Below, piece after piece: positions 59,765 to 64,000 of a DNA stretch of 64,000 nucleotides. Numbering within the stretch: the stretch's first letter is position 1; each line of letters starts with the position of its first letter. The DNA is from Nocardia flavorosea (GTDB lineage: Bacteria > Actinomycetota > Actinomycetes > Mycobacteriales > Mycobacteriaceae). The notes under the pieces were generated by a model that made no database searches, was not told where the DNA came from, and saw nothing but the letters and a program-made list of their open reading frames with translations. The position numbers and the translations under genes are program-made. The stretch is from assembly GCF_015477805.1 (NCBI RefSeq), contig NZ_JADLQL010000004.1, positions 558,001 to 622,000 on the forward strand, written 5' to 3'.

Positions 59765-60430
59765 GTGCGAACTCAGTTCACCAACGAGCTCGTCGCGTTG
59801 ACCGCGGATCTGACGCAGATGTGCCGCATCACCCACGAGGCGGCCGAACGCATGACCGACGCCCTCGTCGAGGCCGACCTCACCGCGACCTACGAGGTCT
59901 TCGCCCTCGACGAACGTCTACAGGCCATGTACAGCGCCTGCGAGGCCCGCACCGTTGTCCTGCTGGCACTCCAGGCGCCGGTGGCGCGGGATCTGCGCCA
60001 TGTGGTCACCGCAATCCAGATCGCCGGCGAACTCTCCCGCATCGGCCACCTGTTCAGCCGGGTTGCCGATCAGGTGTACCGCAGCCATCCCGAACCGGTC
60101 GCCGCCACAGCGGTTCTCGAACCACTCGGTGCGATGGCCCAACTCGCCGTCGCGGCCACCGCACGGACCGAACACGCGGTCACCACCGGCCGGCACAGCG
60201 CCGCCGGCGAGGATGCGCCCGCCGCGATGCAAGCACTGAACCAGAAGCTGCACACCGCACTGTCGAGCACCGGCGATTCCACCGATACCGCCATTGCGCT
60301 CGCCCTGGTCGGGCACCGGCTCGCGGGCAGCCTGGAGCACACCGACCGGATAGCGCGATTGATCCACTTCCTCGATACCGGTGTACCGCCGACCGCCCAG
60401 ATCGTTCCCGACGACGAGGCGGCGAGCTGA
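59765..60430 (+). CDS. phoU: PhoU-like phosphate-signalling regulator
   Basis: A 221-residue all-helical protein with two tandem PhoU repeats. The start is GTG 59765 (VRTQFTNELVALTADLTQMC, the usual beginning of actinobacterial PhoU); an ATG at 59747 is the alternative. Acidic residues in the repeats (DLTATYEVFALDERLQ, LARDLRHVVTAIQIAGELSR) suit metal binding. It would modulate phosphate uptake and PhoR-type signalling; no pst or phoR gene lies in the window. Confidence 0.9.
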   Translation: MRTQFTNELVALTADLTQMCRITHEAAERMTDALVEADLTATYEVFALDERLQAMYSACEARTVVLLALQAPVARDLRHVVTAIQIAGELSRIGHLFSRVADQVYRSHPEPVAATAVLEPLGAMAQLAVAATARTEHAVTTGRHSAAGEDAPAAMQALNQKLHTALSSTGDSTDTAIALALVGHRLAGSLEHTDRIARLIHFLDTGVPPTAQIVPDDEAAS

Positions 60431-60925
60431 ACCGAGCAGTAACCCACCCCCCGCTCGCTCCCAATTATGGGAATTCCCTATGCTTTTCACGAAGCGCCGG
60501 CCGGGGGAACCAGCCGGTGGCGAATTGTTCACCACACCACACACGAGCCGGAAACCTTCCGGCCCACAGACGTCACGACGAGCACATCCGGCGCACCGGC
60601 GACCACGGGACTCCCCCTCATCAAGCCCCGCGGCGGCGGCGCGGCGCCCGGTCCGGACAACCGGGCCGCGAATTGCGCCGGTACGCAAGCCCTCGTTCGT
60701 GGCAGGCCCATCCCCGAGTCGGCGCCGGCACGGCGACTCGGGGATGGTGCCGTGGACAGGCTATGCCGAATCTCACATCCGAGAGTAGCTTCGGGTTAGC
60801 TGAGCGACGGGGTAGCTTGACGCTCGGCACATCCCGGCACCTCGGCAAGGAATTTCGTTGAAGCCCAAAACATGTGAACAATCGGGCGTTTCGCCCATCG
60901 GCGCCCGATTCGCGGAGGTGGCGCG
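60431..60925. other. 495-bp stretch without a supported gene
   Basis: Contains the long hairpin listed separately and no coding-like frame. It may hold a small RNA or long leader of the HNH gene; no specific riboswitch could be recognised. Confidence 0.4.
60708..60747. terminator. 14-bp stem hairpin
   Basis: Arms CCATCCCCGAGTCG (60708-60721) and CGACTCGGGGATGG (60734-60747) are perfectly complementary around a 12-base loop. The stem is much longer than ordinary intergenic dyads and lies mid-way in a 495-bp gene-free stretch, about 280 bases after phoU and 180 before the HNH gene, so terminator, RNA leader element or small RNA are all possible. Confidence 0.55.
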
Positions 60926-61711
60926 GTGAATTCGCTACTGTCCGCACTCCCCGCCCCGGTACGCAGATTCGCGGCCGTCGCGATACCGATCCTGATCGTC
61001 ATCGTCCTGGCCGGCGGCTATTTCCTCGAAGGACGCGACAGCACAACCGATCCCGCCGCCGGCGCTGCGGACGCACCGAGCGCCGCAGCGGCCGATGTGC
61101 AATCCGCGCTGGACAAACTCCCCGTCGCAGCGGAAATCGCCATGACCGGCTACAGCCGGGAGAAGTTCCCGCACTGGGACGACAACGCCGCCGAACACGG
61201 CTTCGGCCCCGAATTCGCCCAGTACAGCAAATGCACCACCCGCGAGGTGATGATGCTGCGCGACGCCACCGGCGATGTGACCCTGGACCCGAAAACCTGC
61301 GATCTGACGATCGGCAGAGGCGGCGGCTGGCAGGACACCTACGGTGTCATGGACGCCAAGACGGGGAAACTGAAGCCCTACAAGTTCATCACCGAATCAT
61401 CCGGTGTCGACGCCGAACATATCGTCCCGCTCGCCGAAGCCTGGCGATCCGGGGCCAAGAACCTGGATACCGATACCCGCCGCCGCATCGCCAACGATGC
61501 GCAGAATCTCATCGCCTCCGACCCCTCCGCGAATCGGTCCAAAGGCGACCAGGACCCCGCCGACTATCTCCCGCCGGGAAGTTTCCGGTGCGGATATATC
61601 TCGCATTACGTGCAGGTCAAGCTAAAGTACGGCCTGAGCGTCGACAAGGACGAACAGACGGCATTGCGCACCGCCGTGGACGACTGCATAAAACGAGGTG
61701 AGTTCAAATAG
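60926..61711 (+). CDS. membrane-anchored HNH (DUF1524) nuclease
   Basis: A 261-residue protein starting at GTG 60926 behind CGGAGGTGG. One N-terminal membrane segment at residues about 14-34 and an Ala-rich linker precede a DUF1524-type HNH nuclease domain. Catalytic and metal residues are visible: DAEHIVPLAEAW at 162-173, with His165; NDAQNL (190-195), ASDPSANRSKGDQDP (197-211) and the C-terminal CGY. Likely an exported or membrane-tethered DNase involved in nutrition, DNA processing or defence. The next gene overlaps its stop. Confidence 0.92.
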   Translation: MNSLLSALPAPVRRFAAVAIPILIVIVLAGGYFLEGRDSTTDPAAGAADAPSAAAADVQSALDKLPVAAEIAMTGYSREKFPHWDDNAAEHGFGPEFAQYSKCTTREVMMLRDATGDVTLDPKTCDLTIGRGGGWQDTYGVMDAKTGKLKPYKFITESSGVDAEHIVPLAEAWRSGAKNLDTDTRRRIANDAQNLIASDPSANRSKGDQDPADYLPPGSFRCGYISHYVQVKLKYGLSVDKDEQTALRTAVDDCIKRGEFK

Positions 61712-61971
61712 CCGAAGTCATCGAGTTGCCGAACAAGACATCGGTCATGACCCGGGAAGCCGGGACGATATCCGGTGCCCTGGATATCACCCTCGACCCC
61801 GACGGTTACGGTCTGGTCCGCTACCGGGAAACCGAGCAGTGGTACACGATCGGCAATCTCGATGACACCACCCCGCGCAGATGGCTGACCTGCGCCGAAC
61901 TGGCGGAGGCCATCGCGAAGGTGAGCGGCACCCGCGACGCCGCGGGCAACACCGTTCCCTTCGAGTCCTGA
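61708..61971 (+). CDS. hypothetical 87-residue protein, possible ATA start
   Basis: The protein reads AEVIELPNKTSVMTREAGTI then SGALDITLDPDGYGLVRYRE and TEQWYTIGNLDDTTPRRWLT, coherent and typical of a small soluble protein. In-frame starts are ATA 61708 (preceded by GAGGTGAG at ideal spacing and overlapping the HNH stop as ATAG), TTG 61726 or ATG 61747. ATA fits both the ribosome-binding site and the overlap style of the operon, but ATA starts are rare, so this remains uncertain. Function unknown. Confidence 0.6.
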   Translation: MAEVIELPNKTSVMTREAGTISGALDITLDPDGYGLVRYRETEQWYTIGNLDDTTPRRWLTCAELAEAIAKVSGTRDAAGNTVPFES

Positions 61972-61976
61972 GATCC

Positions 61977-62005
61977 GGCGGCGGAGGTCACTCGCCTCCG
62001 CCGCC
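61977..62005. terminator. hairpin between convergent genes
   Basis: Arms GGCGGCGGAGG (61977-61987) and CCTCCGCCGCC (61995-62005) pair perfectly with a seven-base loop. It overlaps the end of the convergent Gly-rich protein gene and may terminate both convergent transcripts, although the GGC-rich arms also come from that gene's glycine codons. Confidence 0.5.
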
Positions 62006-62329
62006 ACCACCCCCACCGCCACAGCTGCTACCGCCGCCGCCACCGCCACAGCCGCTACCACCACCACAACTCCCGCCCCCGTCTGCGCCGCCGCCGTCGC
62101 CGGCACCGAAATCACCGAGGGACCAAGCGCCCACGCCGACGCCACCCCGGGCCGCCGATCCCTTCCGCACACGCCGGGACCTACGACCGCGTTGCATCAG
62201 GTCCGCGGCAGTCATCACCACCAGGATCACGGAGATGATGAAAGGCCCCACGCTCCACGGCGGCCCGACGTCGACCTGCAGAACGAACCCCAGCAGGGCA
62301 GCGGCTGCGGCCATTACCGGAAACAGCAT
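61988..62329 (-). CDS. membrane protein with Gly/Cys-rich tail
   Basis: A 113-residue protein. Two hydrophobic segments at residues about 3-17 and 27-43 are followed by a basic stretch RGRRSRRVRK and a C-terminal tail of about 45 residues made mostly of Gly with four Cys (SCGGGSGCGGGG and similar). Such tails occur in several actinobacterial and other surface proteins of unknown function. The start is ATG 62329. Confidence 0.7.
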   Translation of the reverse strand: MLFPVMAAAAALLGFVLQVDVGPPWSVGPFIISVILVVMTAADLMQRGRRSRRVRKGSAARGGVGVGAWSLGDFGAGDGGGADGGGSCGGGSGCGGGGGGSSCGGGGGGGGGE

Positions 62330-62417
62330 GATCCCTCCCGAACCCGCGGCGATTACCGGCGATATTACGTGGCGCTGCGGTCTGCTCGGCCCGGACGGTT
62401 TCCTGCGTGGTACGCGA

Positions 62418-63602
62418 TCACACCGCCGTCTTTTCCCAGTCGATGCGGTAGCGCTGTTCGGTGCCGGCCAGTTTCTCCGGGTTCATCGTCCGCGCCATCA
62501 CCGGCATGATCAGCTGCATCATCTTGCGGGCAAGGGGTCCAGGGGTTTTGCTGTGGTTGATCTTCGCGGCCCGCGCCGCCACACCCTCCACCCGCGAGCG
62601 GCGCAACCGTTCATAGGTGGCGAACGCCGTATCGAGATCGGGGATATCGCGTAGGCAGCGAGCGAGCTGGATCGCGCTCTCGATCGCCAGCGAAGCGCCT
62701 TGTCCGGAACTGTTGGACGGTGCGTGCACCGCATCCCCGACCAGGACCATCCGGTCCCGATACCAGTGCGGCACAGGCGGCATGATGTGCAGTGCGCCGG
62801 TGACCTCCAACTGCTCCGGCGTAGTCGCCCGGGCGAGCGGGCCGCCCGGATGGTCTTCGCCGTAGGTTTCGCGCAGGATTTCCAGCCAGCGCTCCGGTCC
62901 GGTTTCGCGGGCTTCGGTCAGCGAAAGGTACTTTGCGCTGGGCAGATTCGCACCCCAGCCGATGCGGCCGTCGCCCAGCGGCCAATACAGGTAGTAGGCG
63001 CGTTTTCCGTAGGCGAAGACGATCGTTTCGGCCGGGGTCGCGATATCGCATGCGACGGTGGCGCCGAAACCGAGCATCCCGGTGAAATCCGGGCCCGGGG
63101 CGTCCGGGTCGATCAGGCGGCGCACGGTCGACCGGATCCCGTCGGCGCCGACGAGAACATCGGCGGTGGCGGTGCTGCCGTCGGCGAATCGTGCGGTGAC
63201 GCCCTCGGCGGTGCGGTCGGCGGCCACCAGGCGTTTGCCGTATTCGACCGGAACGCCGGCCGCCACGGCCCGCTCGTGCAATACCAGATGCAGTTCCCCG
63301 CGGTCGACCAGTTGCAGTGGCGGCTGGTCCGGGAGGCTGGGTGCGGGCAATAGTTTGCCGCCGACGGACAGGCACATACGGGGTACCGGCACGGCGATAT
63401 CGCGGACCGCGTCGCCCGCATCGATCACATCCAGCGCGGCCACACCGTTGGGCGCCAGCGCCAGCCCGCTGCCGATCGTGTAGGCCGGCCCCGGGTATGC
63501 CTCGTAAACGCGGGCATCGATACCCGCTTTACGCAGTGCGGTGGCCGCGACGGGCCCCGCGATTCCGCCGCCGATCACCAGGGCGGTTGCTGTTCTGGAC
63601 AC
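62418..63602 (-). CDS. FAD-dependent monooxygenase
   Basis: A 394-residue flavoprotein of the PHBH/UbiH-like aromatic hydroxylase class. Start GTG 63602 lies seven bases after AAGGAG. FAD motif ALVIGGGIAGPVAATALRKA at residues about 6-25, DG motif ADVLVGADGIRSTVRRL near 160, and the second FAD contact MVLVGDAVHAPSNSSGQGA near 285-303. It would hydroxylate an aromatic or polyketide substrate using NAD(P)H; the substrate is unknown. Confidence 0.93.
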   Translation of the reverse strand: MSRTATALVIGGGIAGPVAATALRKAGIDARVYEAYPGPAYTIGSGLALAPNGVAALDVIDAGDAVRDIAVPVPRMCLSVGGKLLPAPSLPDQPPLQLVDRGELHLVLHERAVAAGVPVEYGKRLVAADRTAEGVTARFADGSTATADVLVGADGIRSTVRRLIDPDAPGPDFTGMLGFGATVACDIATPAETIVFAYGKRAYYLYWPLGDGRIGWGANLPSAKYLSLTEARETGPERWLEILRETYGEDHPGGPLARATTPEQLEVTGALHIMPPVPHWYRDRMVLVGDAVHAPSNSSGQGASLAIESAIQLARCLRDIPDLDTAFATYERLRRSRVEGVAARAAKINHSKTPGPLARKMMQLIMPVMARTMNPEKLAGTEQRYRIDWEKTAV

Positions 63603-63870
63603 AGGAGGACTCCTTGTTTCGGTGCCGCCACCGGCGGCGCAGGGTTTTCGATGCCGCCCCGGCGGCGCCGGTTCGGGGCTCGCCTCGGTCGCTGCGGGAC
63701 CGAGCCGAGCCCGAACTGCTTGTTTGCCGGATCGCCCCTGCGTCCGCCTCCCGGTTATCCTGTGTTCTGCCAAACTCGCGGCCGGGTGTGCGTTGCGCGG
63801 GCACGGTCCGAGACGGTTATCCGGTCCCGATGGTGGTGTTGGCGCATCACCATCGGGCCCGGTTCATGAA

Positions 63871-64000
63871 TCAGTGGTCGGTATCAGCCCCTTCCACGTA
63901 TTCGCGGGCACGCGCGGTATCCACGCCGCCGCGGCTGTGCCATGACTGCCATTCCGCCTGGCCGGGAAATGTGCCGTCGACGAGTTCGGCACGCAGGGCC
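63871..64000 (-). CDS. C-terminal end of an unrecognised gene (partial)
   Basis: On the minus strand the frame runs off the right edge; the visible end reads LRAELVDGTFPGQAEWQSWH then TARAREYVEGADTDH and a stop at 63871-63873. The composition is coding-like and the gene would be leftward, but the family is not recognised. Confidence 0.45.
   Translation of the reverse strand, partial: ALRAELVDGTFPGQAEWQSWHSRGGVDTARAREYVEGADTDH

Noticed and set aside
60467..60799. Plus-strand frame before the HNH gene
   Set aside because: Crosses the long hairpin and lacks coding-like composition.
60431..60925. c-di-AMP (ydaO-type) riboswitch
   Set aside because: A GGGGGAACC stretch and a long stem occur, but the order of conserved elements does not fit; no cell-wall hydrolase follows.
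1..64000. CRISPR array, tRNA or rRNA
   Set aside because: No regularly spaced repeats and no tRNA/rRNA-like structures were seen by eye.

Overview
The window is high-GC actinobacterial DNA, most likely from Nocardia or a close mycolate-forming relative. The main reasons are a complete eight-gene yrbE/mce operon, ESX (type VII secretion) accessory genes of the EspG/EspC/DUF3558 kind, conservon-type signalling genes, an XRE(DUF5753)/DUF397 pair, a PF04672-type (DUF574) methyltransferase and an Rv3235-like protein. Genus is an inference from gene content only. No rRNA, tRNA, CRISPR array or insertion sequence was recognised.

Layout. 1-3.9 kb: a TetR regulator cut by the window edge, an alpha/beta hydrolase, a small membrane protein and a large repeat-like protein. 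4.0-10.7 kb: two tandem conservons, each with a CvnA-like membrane ATPase and a DUF742 protein. The second has a full Roadblock protein, the first only a 31-residue stub of one, and neither has the CvnD GTPase. 10.7-19.4 kb: mostly single-gene metabolism (GMC oxidoreductase, DUF72, SDR, AIM24), a DGPF/YCII + ECF42 sigma pair and an HxlR/NmrA divergent pair. 19.7-23 kb: small DUF2795/DUF3140 proteins and an arsRBC-type operon. 23-26.4 kb: a broken, apparently rearranged PucR regulator, then two divergent regulator/enzyme pairs (TetR/quinone reductase, HxlR/RidA) with inverted repeats between them.

27-38.4 kb is the accessory part: lower-GC genes, a secreted SapA-like protein, unrecognised small operons, one leftward and one rightward ESX-associated gene set, an XRE/DUF397 pair, and short gene remnants (including a stray copy of an EspG C-terminus). 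38.4-45.2 kb: a frameshifted lipoprotein carboxylesterase, two TetR regulators each beside a clear palindromic operator, a P450, a frameshifted NADAR gene and an SDR. 45.2-51.2 kb: the methyltransferase, ankyrin, Rv3235-like, metal-dependent hydrolase and VIT1-type genes, then a probable toxin C-terminus with a coupled downstream gene.

51.4-59.4 kb: the leftward operon yrbEA-yrbEB-mceABCDEF, almost every junction being an ATGA or TGATG overlap, which encodes a complete lipid/sterol importer core without an ATPase. 59.7-64 kb: PhoU-like regulator, a strong 14-bp hairpin, a membrane-anchored HNH nuclease, two small genes, an FAD monooxygenase and a gene cut by the right edge.

Recurring theme: many regulators (TetR x4, HxlR x3, ArsR, XRE, ECF) sit divergent from or beside their likely targets, with inverted repeats visible in several gaps. 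There are also at least six broken or vestigial genes, concentrated around the ESX and toxin-like islands.
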